Of a stretch of DNA of 64,000 nt, positions 1 through 8,541 are shown piece after piece. Made by a program: the position numbers and the translations under genes. The notes beneath the pieces were generated by a model. The model saw only the letters and a list, made by a program, of their open reading frames with translations, made no database searches and was not told the origin of the DNA. Source of the DNA: Cellulomonas composti (GTDB lineage: Bacteria > Actinomycetota > Actinomycetes > Actinomycetales > Cellulomonadaceae); contig NZ_BJWG01000014.1 of NCBI RefSeq assembly GCF_007990245.1, forward strand, positions 1-64,000, given 5' to 3'. The first letter of the stretch is position 1; the number at the start of each line of letters is the position of its first letter.

Positions 1-38
1 CTCGACCTCCGCTGACCTGCATTCATCGCTGCAGTCAT
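1..38 (-). CDS. possible 5' end of a gene running off the left edge
   Basis: Reading leftward, an ATG at 38 is followed in frame by a second ATG at 26, and the frame stays open to the window edge (starting Met-Thr-Ala-Ala-Met-Asn-Ala-Gly-Gln-Arg-Arg). It would be the next gene after moaC in the same direction. A MogA/MoaB-type molybdopterin gene is common there, but twelve codons are too few to say. No strong ribosome binding site is visible. Confidence 0.25.
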   Translation of the reverse strand, partial: MTAAMNAGQRRS

Positions 39-92
39 CTCTGCACTCAGCGGTGGGTGCGGCGGGTGGGTGCGTGAGTCGCGGGGTCGCGG

Positions 93-566
93 CTAGGTGG
101 GGCGGTGCCAGTCGCCGGACTTGCCGCCGGTCTTCGACTCCAGGCGCACGTCGGCGATGTGGACCGACTTGTCGAGGCCCTTGACCATGTCGACGACGGC
201 GAGCGCGGCGACGCTCACGGCGGTCAGCGCCTCCATCTCGACCCCCGTGCGGTCGGCGGTGCGGACGGTCGCGGTGATGCGCACGCCGTCGTCGTCGAGC
301 ACGAGGTCCACGACCACGCCGTGCACGCCGATGACGTGCGCCAGCGGGAGCAGGTCGGGCGTGCGCTTGGCGGCGGCGATCCCGGCGATGCGGGCCACGG
401 CGAGGACGTCGCCCTTGGGTGCGGTGCCGTCGCGCAGCACCGTCATCACCGCGGGGCCGCACGCGACGCGGCCGGTGGCCGTCGCCGAGCGGACGGTGGG
501 CTGCTTGGCCGTGACGTCGACCATGCGCGCGTGCCCGCGCTCGTCGAGATGCGTCAGGTCGCTCAT
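93..566 (-). CDS. moaC: cyclic pyranopterin monophosphate synthase MoaC
   Basis: This 157-residue cytoplasmic enzyme converts the cyclic GTP derivative made by MoaA into cyclic pyranopterin monophosphate, the first stable intermediate of molybdenum cofactor synthesis. Family features are visible from near the N-terminus: [13 protein letters not shown], then the [12 protein letters not shown] segment, [22 protein letters not shown] and the C-terminal KTGGKSG. The length matches the family. Its ATG overlaps the moeA stop by four bases (ATGA), which fixes the start and indicates translational coupling. A much longer frame continues upstream through moeA but lacks MoaC features and is a high-GC shadow. 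Confidence 0.95.
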   Translation of the reverse strand: MSDLTHLDERGHARMVDVTAKQPTVRSATATGRVACGPAVMTVLRDGTAPKGDVLAVARIAGIAAAKRTPDLLPLAHVIGVHGVVVDLVLDDDGVRITATVRTADRTGVEMEALTAVSVAALAVVDMVKGLDKSVHIADVRLESKTGGKSGDWHRPT

Positions 567-1843
567 GTCAGGAAGACCTCCAGGGTGTCGCCGGGTCGGA
601 CCTCGGGAACGTCGGCGGGCACGACCGCAAGGCCCTGCGCGACGGCGAGCCGGGCGACGAGGTGCGAACCGGAGCCGCCGGACGTCGCGCGCCACACCCG
701 CACGCGCCCGTCGTCGCCGCGACGGACCGCGCCGGGCTCGTCGGGCTCCGTGAGGCGGACGGGCATGAGCTGGGCGCGGCCCGGCGGCGTCCGCCAGCCG
801 TCGGCGGCGACCGCCGCGAACCGCGGTCGTTCGACGTCGACCAGGCCGAGCATGCGCCGGATCGCCGGCCGGACGAACGCCTCGAACGACGCGAACGAGC
901 TGACGGGGTTGCCCGGCAGCGTCCAGATCGGCGTGCCGCCCGGGAGTCGGCCGAGCCCCTGCGGCTTGCCCGGCTGCACCGCGACGCTCACGAACTCGAC
1001 GCCGGTCAGCGCGGCCTTCACGACGTCGAACGCCCCGACGCTGACCCCGCCGCTCGTGACGATGCCGTCGACGGTCCCGTGCCGGCCGTCGTCCAGGGCC
1101 GCGACGAGCGCGCGCAGCTCGTCGGGGTCGTCGGAGGTCGGGCCCAGCCGAAGGGCGGTCGCGCCCGCCTCCTGCACGGCCGCCGCGAGCAACCACGAGT
1201 TCGAGTCCGGGATCCGGCCGCGCGGCAACGGCTCGCCGGGCGCGACGAGCTCGTCGCCCGTCGAGATGACAGCGATCCGCGGACGGCGGTGCACGACGAG
1301 CGTCGCGCGGCCCACCGACGCCGCCGCGGCCACGTGCGCCGGCCCGACGAGCGCGCCCGCCGTCAGCACGAGGTCGCCCGGCGCGGCGTCCTCGCCGGCT
1401 CGTCGGACGTTGGCCCCCGGCTCGACCCGCTGCACGGCCTCGACGACCCCGCCGACCTCCGCCCACGCACCCACGCGCGGGTCCGCCGGCCTGGTCAGCT
1501 CGACGGGCAGCACCGCGTCGGCACCCGGGGGCACGGGGGCGCCGGTCATGATCCGCACCGCGGTCCCGGCGACGACCGTCGGCTCGTCGGCCGACCCCGC
1601 GGCAAGGTCGCCGACGACACGCAGCGCGACGGGCGCGTCCGGGGCCGCCCGGGCGACGTCCGCGGCGAGCGCGGCGTAACCGTCCATCGCGGAGTTGTCC
1701 CAGCGGGGCAGCACCTCGTCGGTCACCACGTCGGCCGCGAGCACCAGCCCGAGGGCGTCCAGCAGCCCGACCTCCACGGCCGGCAACGGCGCGGCCAGCG
1801 CCAACGTCGCCGCGCGATGCTCGTCGAGACCTCGCACAACCAC
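563..1843 (-). CDS. moeA: molybdopterin molybdenumtransferase MoeA
   Basis: This 426-residue protein catalyses insertion of molybdate into adenylylated molybdopterin, the last common step of molybdenum cofactor synthesis. Visible family marks are the N-terminal [16 protein letters not shown] segment, the MoCF-binding core with [11 protein letters not shown], the [18 protein letters not shown] motif, and a C-terminal beta-barrel domain (domain IV). It overlaps moaC by four bases downstream and lies about 50 bases downstream of the E1/rhodanese gene, so the three probably share a transcript. Start taken at the GTG at 1843, which gives a normal N-terminus for the family. Confidence 0.95.
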   Translation of the reverse strand: MVVRGLDEHRAATLALAAPLPAVEVGLLDALGLVLAADVVTDEVLPRWDNSAMDGYAALAADVARAAPDAPVALRVVGDLAAGSADEPTVVAGTAVRIMTGAPVPPGADAVLPVELTRPADPRVGAWAEVGGVVEAVQRVEPGANVRRAGEDAAPGDLVLTAGALVGPAHVAAAASVGRATLVVHRRPRIAVISTGDELVAPGEPLPRGRIPDSNSWLLAAAVQEAGATALRLGPTSDDPDELRALVAALDDGRHGTVDGIVTSGGVSVGAFDVVKAALTGVEFVSVAVQPGKPQGLGRLPGGTPIWTLPGNPVSSFASFEAFVRPAIRRMLGLVDVERPRFAAVAADGWRTPPGRAQLMPVRLTEPDEPGAVRRGDDGRVRVWRATSGGSGSHLVARLAVAQGLAVVPADVPEVRPGDTLEVFLT

Positions 1844-1894
1844 CCCTTTCGTCGCTGGATCGTCGCACGTCCGGCGTCCGCGCGGGGGCCCGGC

Positions 1895-3028
1895 TCAGCG
1901 CGTCGCGAGCTCGCTCGACCGCCACGCCACGATGCCGCCCGCCAGGTTCGTCGCGTCGATGCCCGCGCTCCGCAGCACCTGGGCGGCGAGCCGCGAGCGC
2001 GCGCCGACGTGGCACAGCACGACGACCGGGCCCGGGTAGGGCCAGTCCCGCAGCGCGGACCCGTCGAGCACCGACGCGAGCGGCACGGGCACCGCGCCGG
2101 GCATCGCCGCCACCGCGATCTCCGCGGGCTCCCGCACGTCGATCACGACGACCGGGTCGGCCGGGTCCGCGAGTCGCGCCGCCAGCTCGTCGGGCCGGAT
2201 CTCCGGCACCTCGTCGGCGTCGACCGTCGTGGGGGCCGGGTCCGCGGGTCGTTCGTCGGACCGCTTCGGGACGACGAGCGGGACCTGCGACCAGCGCGCG
2301 CGCAACGCGTCCAGCACCAGCACGCGCCCGAGCAGCGGCTCGCCGATCCCGCAGACCAGCTTGACCACCTCGGTCGCCATCACCGAGCCGACCTGCCCAC
2401 ACAGCGCGCCGAGCACGCCGGCCTCGGCGCACGACGGCACCTCGTCGGGCGCAGACGGTGTCGGGAACAGGTCGCGCAGCGTCGGGCCGCCGCCGGGCGC
2501 GGTCGCCCAGAACACCGCGACCTGCGCGTCGAACCGCAGCACGGAGCCCCATACGACCGGCAGGCCCGCGGCCGCGGCCGCGTCGGAGACGACGTACCTC
2601 GTCGGGAAGTTGTCGCTGCCGTCGACCACCAGGTCATAGTCCGCGAGCACGTCGGGTGCGTTCGTCGCGGTGAGTCGCAGGTCGTGGGTGCGCACGACGA
2701 TCGTCGGGTCGAGCGCCAGCACCGCGTCACGCGCGGAGTCGACCTTGGGCCTGCCCACGTCCGACGAGCCGTGCACGACCTGTCGCTGCAGGTTGGACAC
2801 GTCCACCACGTCGTCGTCGACGATCCCGATCGTCCCGACCCCGGCCGCCGCGAGGTACTGCAGCACCGGCGCCCCCAGGCCCCCGGCCCCCACGACGCAC
2901 ACGCGCGCGGCCCGCAGCCGGCGCTGCCCGGTCAGGCCGACGCCCGGCAGCAGCAGGTGACGCGACGCGCGCTCGGCCTGCTCGGGCCCCAGCGGCGGTC
3001 CCGGCTCGACGAGCGGTGCGATCCTCAC
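1895..3028 (-). CDS. moeZ: MoeZ-type adenylyltransferase/sulfurtransferase (ThiF/MoeB plus rhodanese)
   Basis: This 377-residue two-domain protein adenylates and then sulfurates the C-terminal glycine of small ubiquitin-like sulfur carriers, such as MoaD for molybdopterin synthase and CysO for cysteine synthesis. The N-terminal E1-like domain shows the nucleotide-binding [15 protein letters not shown] loop, [19 protein letters not shown] and the Cys-containing [10 protein letters not shown] segment. The C-terminal rhodanese domain has the active-site loop CHVGARS. The GTG start at 3028 gives the standard family N-terminus; a longer frame reaching 3679 overlaps the aminotransferase and is spurious. 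MoeB and MoeZ names are used interchangeably for this architecture; the rhodanese domain favours MoeZ. Confidence 0.9.
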   Translation of the reverse strand: MRIAPLVEPGPPLGPEQAERASRHLLLPGVGLTGQRRLRAARVCVVGAGGLGAPVLQYLAAAGVGTIGIVDDDVVDVSNLQRQVVHGSSDVGRPKVDSARDAVLALDPTIVVRTHDLRLTATNAPDVLADYDLVVDGSDNFPTRYVVSDAAAAAGLPVVWGSVLRFDAQVAVFWATAPGGGPTLRDLFPTPSAPDEVPSCAEAGVLGALCGQVGSVMATEVVKLVCGIGEPLLGRVLVLDALRARWSQVPLVVPKRSDERPADPAPTTVDADEVPEIRPDELAARLADPADPVVVIDVREPAEIAVAAMPGAVPVPLASVLDGSALRDWPYPGPVVVLCHVGARSRLAAQVLRSAGIDATNLAGGIVAWRSSELATR

Positions 3029-3084
3029 CCGCCCAACGTACGACCCGGGCGGGTGTCGCAGCGACGGGGTCCGCCGGGCGGGCG

Positions 3085-4251
3085 CTACAGCGTCCGCTGC
3101 CAGGCCACGATGCGGTCGACCGCCTCGCCCACCACCGCGACCGACGACGCGAACGACAACCGCACGTACCGCGACCCGTCGACCGGGTCGAAGTCCGTGC
3201 CCGGAGTCAGCGCGACCCCGGCCTCGTCGAGGAGCCGCGCGCACCAGGTGACGGAGTCCAGGCCGGACGCGGAGACGTCGCCGTAGAGGTAGAACGCGCC
3301 GTCGGCGGGTGCGACGTGGGTCCAGCCCAGCTCGGGCAGGCGCTCGAGCAGCAGCGCGCGGGCGGCGGCGTAGCGCTCGACGTTCTCGCGCGCCGCGGCC
3401 ATCCCCTCCGACGAGAACGCGGCGACACCCGCATGCTGCGCGAGCGCCGGCGGGCACAGCGCCACGTTGCCGGCGAGCGCGTCGACCGTCGCGACGAGGT
3501 CGTCCGGCAGCACCAGCCAGCCCAGCCGCCAGCCGGTCATCGCCCAGTACTTCGAGAACGAGTTCACGACGACCGCGCCCGTGTCGAGGAAGCGCGCGGC
3601 CGTGGCCACCTCCGCGTCGGTGTACGTGATGCCGTGGTAGATCTCGTCGCTCACGAGCCGCACGTCGTGCTCGCCGCACCAGCGCGCGAGCGCCTCGAGC
3701 TCGGCAGCGTCGATCATCGTGCCCGTCGGGTTGGCCGGGGACGCGACGACCAGCCCGGACAGCGGCGCCTGCGCGTGCGCGGCCTCGAGCATCGCGACCG
3801 TCGGCTGGAACCGGGTCTGCGGCCCGGCCGCGAGCTCGACGACCTCACACCCCAGCGCCGCGAGGATGTTCGTGTACGCCGGATACCCGGGCCGCGCGAG
3901 CGCCACCCGGTCGCCGACGTCGAACCCCGCCAGGAACGTCAGCATGAACCCGCCCGACGATCCGGTCGTCACCGCGATCCGCCCGGGGTCGAGGTCCACG
4001 CCGTACCAGTCGCGGTAGTGCGCGGCGATCGCCGCACGCAGCCCCGGCGCCCCGAGCGCCTCGGTGTAGCCGAGGTCGCCGCCGGTGAGCAGCTCGATGG
4101 CCCGCTGTCGCACGACCTCCGACGCGCCGGTCGCCGGCTCGCCCGCGCACAGGTTGAGCACGTGCTCCCCGGCGGCCCGGCGCGCGTTGGCGGCGGCGAT
4201 GATCTCCATCACGGCGAACGGCGGCACATGCGCCCGCGCAGCAACCTTCAT
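3085..4251 (-). CDS. class I/II PLP-dependent aminotransferase
   Basis: This 388-residue fold-type I aminotransferase resembles aspartate/aromatic aminotransferases. Visible marks are LCAGEPATGASE near the N-terminus, ARPGYPAYTN, the substrate-contact segment SPANPTGTM, SDEIYHGITY, and the pyridoxal-phosphate lysine in NSFSKYWAMTGWRLGW. The substrate cannot be told from sequence. The ATG at 4251 is chosen because it begins the family N-terminus; the frame upstream runs through the intergenic repeat. It is 57 bases upstream of the MoeZ-like gene in the same direction, so read-through is possible, but a shared pathway is not evident. Confidence 0.9.
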   Translation of the reverse strand: MKVAARAHVPPFAVMEIIAAANARRAAGEHVLNLCAGEPATGASEVVRQRAIELLTGGDLGYTEALGAPGLRAAIAAHYRDWYGVDLDPGRIAVTTGSSGGFMLTFLAGFDVGDRVALARPGYPAYTNILAALGCEVVELAAGPQTRFQPTVAMLEAAHAQAPLSGLVVASPANPTGTMIDAAELEALARWCGEHDVRLVSDEIYHGITYTDAEVATAARFLDTGAVVVNSFSKYWAMTGWRLGWLVLPDDLVATVDALAGNVALCPPALAQHAGVAAFSSEGMAAARENVERYAAARALLLERLPELGWTHVAPADGAFYLYGDVSASGLDSVTWCARLLDEAGVALTPGTDFDPVDGSRYVRLSFASSVAVVGEAVDRIVAWQRTL

Positions 4252-4364
4252 CCCCCCATCCTCCCCCGAACCCCGCAGACAGATCTCCTGTCCACACCTC
4301 CGACGACGAGGCACGAACAGCACGCGGCGGACCGCCCGGCCCCGGCGCCGGCCGGCCAGCGGCC

Positions 4365-4607
4365 AGCCGGGTGGAGTTCCCGCCACCAGACGACGGCAAC
4401 CCCACCCACACCGGTTCCCGACCCCGCGGCGAAGGGGCAGCCGGGACGGCAGCGACCAAGCCGGGTGGACTTCACGCCACCAGACGACGGCAACCCCACC
4501 CACACCGGTGCCCGACCCGCGGCGAAGGGGCAGCCGGGCTGGTGGCGGCCAGCCGGGTGGACTTCACGCCGCCAGGCGACGGCAACCCCACCCACGCGGG
4601 GGGTGTG
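4365..4607. repeat. three direct copies of a ~93 bp intergenic repeat
   Basis: Copies begin at 4365, 4459 and 4551, each opening with agccgggtgga, running through cgacggcaaccccaccca, and the first two continuing to gcggcgaaggggcagccggg. Spacings are 94 and 92 bases, so the copies lie in different reading frames and are not a protein repeat. The third copy is truncated after about 57 bases. They fill the gap between the aminotransferase start and the phosphatase end. From 4610 to 4700 the sequence is G-rich low complexity with no gene seen. Function unknown. Confidence 0.8.
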
Positions 4608-4700
4608 ATGCCGGAGCGGGGGGTGTGATGCCCGGGCAGGAGGGTGGTGCGTCGGCGGCGGGTGGTGCGTCGGCGGTGGGTGGGTCGGGGGGTGGGTGGG

Positions 4701-5222
4701 TCAGGGGTGGGGGAGGTGGGGGCGGGTGTGGGTGACGATGGCGTCGGCGGCTGCCTCGAGCTGCGAGAGGCAGAGCTCGAAGTCGTCGGGGCCTCCGTAC
4801 CAGGGGTCGGCGATGTCGAGGACGTCCTCGCGGGCACCAGGCGCGAGGGCCGGCGCGGCGGGGTCGAAGCTGCGGTAGAGCAGGACCTGCGGCGCAGCGC
4901 CACCTGCCAGCCGGCGCAGCACCCGGGCGTGCTGGGCCGTCATGGCGAGGACGAGGGCGCGCGTGGCGAGCTCGTCGGGCGTGATGCGGTGCGCGCGGTG
5001 GCCGTCGCCGGTCGGGTAGCCGTGGGCGGCCAGGACGGCACGGGCGCGGCGGTCCACCGGGTTGCCGCGTTCCTCGTCGGAGACCCCGGACGAGTCGACG
5101 ACGACGAGGTCGCCGAGCCCCGCGGCCGAGAACCGGTCCCGCAGGACGATCTCGGCCATCGGGGAGCGGCAGATGTTCCCGGTGCACACGGTCATGAGGC
5201 GGAACGGCGTCGCGGAGATCAC
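4701..5222 (-). CDS. low-molecular-weight protein tyrosine phosphatase
   Basis: This 173-residue cytoplasmic phosphatase hydrolyses phosphotyrosine through a cysteinyl-phosphate intermediate. The P-loop VCTGNICRS places the nucleophile at Cys13 and the phosphate-binding arginine at Arg19. The general-acid aspartate lies in DIADPWYGG near the C-terminus. This is the actinobacterial PtpA/Wzb type. The gene is divergent from the GH81 glucanase, with 273 bases between start codons. It has no partner kinase beside it. Start at the ATG at 5222, about a dozen residues before the P-loop as usual. Confidence 0.9.
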   Translation of the reverse strand: MISATPFRLMTVCTGNICRSPMAEIVLRDRFSAAGLGDLVVVDSSGVSDEERGNPVDRRARAVLAAHGYPTGDGHRAHRITPDELATRALVLAMTAQHARVLRRLAGGAAPQVLLYRSFDPAAPALAPGAREDVLDIADPWYGGPDDFELCLSQLEAAADAIVTHTRPHLPHP

Positions 5223-5249
5223 CGGCCCATCCTCGCGGACGCGTTCCTC

Positions 5250-5278
5250 TTGACTTCACCCGCACCCGGCACCATGCT
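5250..5278 (+). promoter_or_regulatory. probable promoter of the GH81 glucanase gene
   Basis: TTGACT at 5250-5255 and CATGCT at 5273-5278 are separated by 17 bases, a plausible primary-sigma promoter. It lies about 220 bases upstream of the glucanase ATG and directly precedes the palindromic operator. Assigned by eye from consensus only. Confidence 0.5.
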
Positions 5279-5293
5279 TGCCCGACGAGCCGG

Positions 5294-5305
5294 TGACACG
5301 TGTCA
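5294..5305. promoter_or_regulatory. palindromic operator TGACACGTGTCA upstream of the GH81 gene
   Basis: Perfect 12-base palindrome with a central CG step, typical of LacI-family operators. It starts 16 bases after the likely -10 box, so a bound repressor would cover the transcription start. The same sequence, extended to the identical TGACACGTGTCAAC, occurs at 49464 before the GH16 and GH64 glucanase genes. The LacI-family protein encoded at 8539-9525 is the natural candidate to bind it. Confidence 0.65.
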
Positions 5306-5495
5306 ACGGACAAAGCACCTCAGCGTCGAGGCTGCCGCCGGCCGCAGCGCACCACCGTTCAGCACCCGTCGGTCCGTCGAGCACCCGCTCCGCCGGACCA
5401 CCGCGACCCACCCGGTACGGACCCCGTGCCCGGGCACCACAGCCCGCCCGCCGCCGCCCGCGTCGGACGGCGCACCCAGAACGGAGACACCACCG

Positions 5496-8489
5496 ATGTC
5501 TGCCCACGCAGAACCCGGGACGACGAGGTCCCGCATGCGCGCCGCCAGCGCGCTCGGCCGGCCGGCACCAGCCGGAGCGGCGAGTGAACGTCGCACCATC
5601 GACCGCCGCGCGCTCGTCGCGATCGTCGCGATCGGCGCTCTGCTCGCCTACCTGGTGCAGGCGGTGTTCCTGCCGGCGCCGGACGCGGCCGCGGTGGACG
5701 TCGGCTCGGGCAGCTACGCGGAGGGCACGCCGGCGGGCGGCGCGATCCCGACGGAGTGCAACGGCACACCGGTGACCAACCCCCGCGCACACGTGACCGG
5801 CAACTTCCCGGCGGGCGCGATCCCGACGAACGACTGGTGGACGTCGCTGCTGTGGCGCAAGTTCGACTGCGCGTCGATCTCCGAGAACCTCGTCGCGCAC
5901 CCGCTGACGTTCCACGCGTTCACCGACGGCCTGGGCGTGAGCTTCGCGACGACGAGCACGATCTCCGGCACGGCGACGGGCGTGAGCGAGTACCACTACC
6001 CGTACGCCGAGGACTTCCGGCTCGGGATCGCGGGCCTGTCGTCGGACGGCAAGGTCGACGGCTACTCCGACTGGACGGTCAGCGAGCTGTGGAGCAACGG
6101 CTCGAGCAGCCTGCGCACGACGTTCGGGCACGGCCTGCCCTTCGTGTACGCGACGAAGACGGGCGGCAACGCGACGCTGCGCGGCACGGCGGCGCCGACG
6201 GTCTGGCGCAACGCGAACGGCGCGATCGGCTTCACGCTCAACGGCCACGACTACGCCGCGTTCGGCCCGACGGGCTCGACGTGGACGGTCTCGGGCACGA
6301 CGATCTCGTCGTCGCTGAACGGCGGCGCCTACTTCTCGGTGGCCGTGCTCCCGACGAGCACGACGGACGCCGCCCGGGGCGCAGCGCTGGATGCCTACGC
6401 GCCGTACGCGCACAACCACGTCACGGGCACCAAGATCTCGTGGGCGTACGACGAGGCGACGGCCAGGCTCACGGCGACCTACGCGTACACGACGACGGCG
6501 AAGCAGGCCGGTGCCTCCGGCACGGTGTTCGCCCTGTACCCGCACCAGCGGGACCACCTGAGCGGCACGACGCTCTCGTCGTACTCCTACGTCTCGCCGC
6601 GCGGCCCGATGAAGGTCGCGATCGGGGCGACGCAGTTCCAGACGGTCACGCCGTTCAACGGGGTGCTCCCGCAGCTCGCCAACACCGGCTTCCCCGCCGG
6701 CTCGTCGGACGCGAACCAGCTCGCCGGGTACGTCAACGAGGTCGCCGCGACCGACCCGTTCGCGGGCTTCGGCGAGGACACCTACTGGACCGGCAAGGCG
6801 ATCGGCCGCGCGACGCAGGTGATCCAGATCGCCAACGCGACGGGCAACACGTCGGCGCGCGACTCGCTGCTCTCGAAGGTCCGCACCCGGCTGACCGACT
6901 GGATGACCGCGAGCCCGGGTGAGACCCAGCGCGCGTTCTTCTACAACCCGTCGTGGGGCACGCTGATCGGCTACCCCGCCTCCTACGGCTCGGACACAGA
7001 CCTCAACGACCACCACTTCCACTACGGGTACTACGTGGTGGGCGCGGCGACGGTCGCCGAGTTCGACCCGTCGTGGGCGGCGACGTCCGCGTACGGCGGC
7101 ATGGTGAACACCGTCATCAAGGACGCGGCGAACTGGGACCGCACCGACACCCGCTTCCCGTTCCTGCGCGACTTCGACATCTTCGCGGGCCACGACTGGG
7201 CCTCGGGCCACGGCGCTTTCGGTGCCGGCAACAACCAGGAGTCGTCGTCGGAGGGCATGAACTTCGCCTCCGGGCTCATCCAGTGGGGCCAGGCGACGAA
7301 CAACAAGACCGTCCGTGACCTGGGCATCTACCTCTACACGACGCAGGCCTCGGCGATCGAGAACTACTGGTTCGACACCGACGACGAGGCGTTCCCGGCG
7401 GCGTTCGGCCACTCCACGGTCGGCATGGTCTGGGGCGACGGCGGCGCCTACGCCACGTGGTTCAGCGCCGAGCCGGAGATGATCCAGGGCATCAACCTCC
7501 TGCCGAGCACGGGCGGCCACCTGTACCTGGGCTACGACCCGGCGTACATCACCCGCAACCTCGCCGAGCTGGAACGCAACAACGGCGGGCCCGCGACGGT
7601 GTGGAAGGACATCATCTGGGAGTTCCAGGCGCTGGCGGACGCCCCCACGGCGCTCGCGCAGTTCCGGGCGCAGGCCAGCTCCTACACGGTCGAGGAGGGC
7701 GAGTCCCGCGCGCACACGTTCTCGTGGCTGAAGAACCTGTCCGGCCTGGGCACGGTCGACCGGTCCGTCACCGCGAACACGCCGTTGCACGCGGTGTTCG
7801 TCAAGAACGGCGTGCGGACGTACCAGGCGGCGAACATGGGCTCGTCGGCGATCACGGTGCGGTTCTCGAACGGCGTGAGCCTCGCGGTCCCGGCCAGGTC
7901 GGTCGTCGCGAGCACGGGTTCGACGACCGACCCGGGCCCTGACCCCACGCCAACCCCCACGCCAACCCCCACACCGAGCCCGACGACGAGCCCGTCGCCG
8001 ACTCCGACGCCCAGCCCGACTCCGACGACGAGCCCGACCCCGACCCCGTCACCGACTCCGACGACCCCGCCGACCTCGGGCACGGACGCGACCTCGCGCA
8101 TCCAGGCCGAGGCGTACTCGGCGATGTCCGGCGTGCAGACGCAGGGCACCGACGACGTGGACGGCGGCAGCAACGTCGGCTGGATCGGCCACGGCGACTA
8201 CCTGCGGTTCGACAACGTGAACTTCGGCAGCACACCGCGCACGCAGTTCGTCGCCCGGGTGGCCTCGGGTGCGGCCGACGGGGTGAGCGGGCTCGTCCAG
8301 GTCCGGCTCGACAGCCTGAGCTCGGCACCGATCGGCACGTTCGCGATCGGGAGCACGGGCGGCTGGCAGACCTGGCGGACCGTCCCGGCGAACATCACGG
8401 GCACGACGGGGGCGCACACCGTCTACGTGACGTTCGAGTCCGGGCAGCCGGCGGACTTCGTCAACGTGAACTGGTTCACGTTCCAGTAG
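5496..8489 (+). CDS. secreted GH81 endo-beta-1,3-glucanase with CBM6
   Basis: This 997-residue extracellular enzyme is predicted to cleave beta-1,3-glucans such as laminarin or callose. A basic N-terminus is followed by a hydrophobic signal segment at about residues 40-60. The GH81 catalytic region runs to about residue 800 and includes NDWWTSLLW, DLNDHHFHYGY and NNQESSSEGMNF, which hold family catalytic Asp and Glu positions. A Pro/Thr/Ser linker at about 813-860 leads to a C-terminal CBM6-like beta-sandwich starting RIQAEAYSAMSG. The ATG at 5496 has GGAG nine bases upstream. The frame remains open far upstream, but that part is non-coding. It is convergent with the LacI gene and separated from it by a strong hairpin. 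Confidence 0.93.
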   Translation: MSAHAEPGTTRSRMRAASALGRPAPAGAASERRTIDRRALVAIVAIGALLAYLVQAVFLPAPDAAAVDVGSGSYAEGTPAGGAIPTECNGTPVTNPRAHVTGNFPAGAIPTNDWWTSLLWRKFDCASISENLVAHPLTFHAFTDGLGVSFATTSTISGTATGVSEYHYPYAEDFRLGIAGLSSDGKVDGYSDWTVSELWSNGSSSLRTTFGHGLPFVYATKTGGNATLRGTAAPTVWRNANGAIGFTLNGHDYAAFGPTGSTWTVSGTTISSSLNGGAYFSVAVLPTSTTDAARGAALDAYAPYAHNHVTGTKISWAYDEATARLTATYAYTTTAKQAGASGTVFALYPHQRDHLSGTTLSSYSYVSPRGPMKVAIGATQFQTVTPFNGVLPQLANTGFPAGSSDANQLAGYVNEVAATDPFAGFGEDTYWTGKAIGRATQVIQIANATGNTSARDSLLSKVRTRLTDWMTASPGETQRAFFYNPSWGTLIGYPASYGSDTDLNDHHFHYGYYVVGAATVAEFDPSWAATSAYGGMVNTVIKDAANWDRTDTRFPFLRDFDIFAGHDWASGHGAFGAGNNQESSSEGMNFASGLIQWGQATNNKTVRDLGIYLYTTQASAIENYWFDTDDEAFPAAFGHSTVGMVWGDGGAYATWFSAEPEMIQGINLLPSTGGHLYLGYDPAYITRNLAELERNNGGPATVWKDIIWEFQALADAPTALAQFRAQASSYTVEEGESRAHTFSWLKNLSGLGTVDRSVTANTPLHAVFVKNGVRTYQAANMGSSAITVRFSNGVSLAVPARSVVASTGSTTDPGPDPTPTPTPTPTPSPTTSPSPTPTPSPTPTTSPTPTPSPTPTTPPTSGTDATSRIQAEAYSAMSGVQTQGTDDVDGGSNVGWIGHGDYLRFDNVNFGSTPRTQFVARVASGAADGVSGLVQVRLDSLSSAPIGTFAIGSTGGWQTWRTVPANITGTTGAHTVYVTFESGQPADFVNVNWFTFQ

Positions 8490-8500
8490 GCCGTCGAGCA

Positions 8501-8541
8501 TGAGTGCACCCCGCCGCATCGCTCGCGGCGGGGTGCACTCA
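8501..8541. terminator. bidirectional terminator hairpin between GH81 and lacI-type gene
   Basis: A perfect 17-base inverted repeat (8501-8517 with 8525-8541) flanks a seven-base loop, with arms beginning TGAGTGCACCCCGCC. It lies 11 bases after the glucanase stop and overlaps the stop codon of the convergent regulator gene, so it can serve both transcripts. There is no long T-tract, as is common in this GC range. Confidence 0.8.

Noticed and set aside
93-2552. Very long open frames overlapping moaC, moeA and the MoeZ-type gene on both strands
   Set aside because: They are Arg/Ala/Pro-rich frames caused by high GC third positions. The genes retained have family motifs and ribosome binding sites; these do not.
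4365-4607. CRISPR array
   Set aside because: Only three units of about 93 bases with no unique spacers between short repeats, and no cas genes.
4365-4607. Protein repeat encoded by the three-copy element
   Set aside because: Spacings of 94 and 92 bases put each copy in a different frame, so a repeated peptide is not preserved.
7930-8075. Tandem DNA repeat of interest inside the GH81 gene
   Set aside because: It is the Pro/Thr/Ser linker coding region between catalytic and binding domains, low complexity but ordinary for cellulase-type enzymes.
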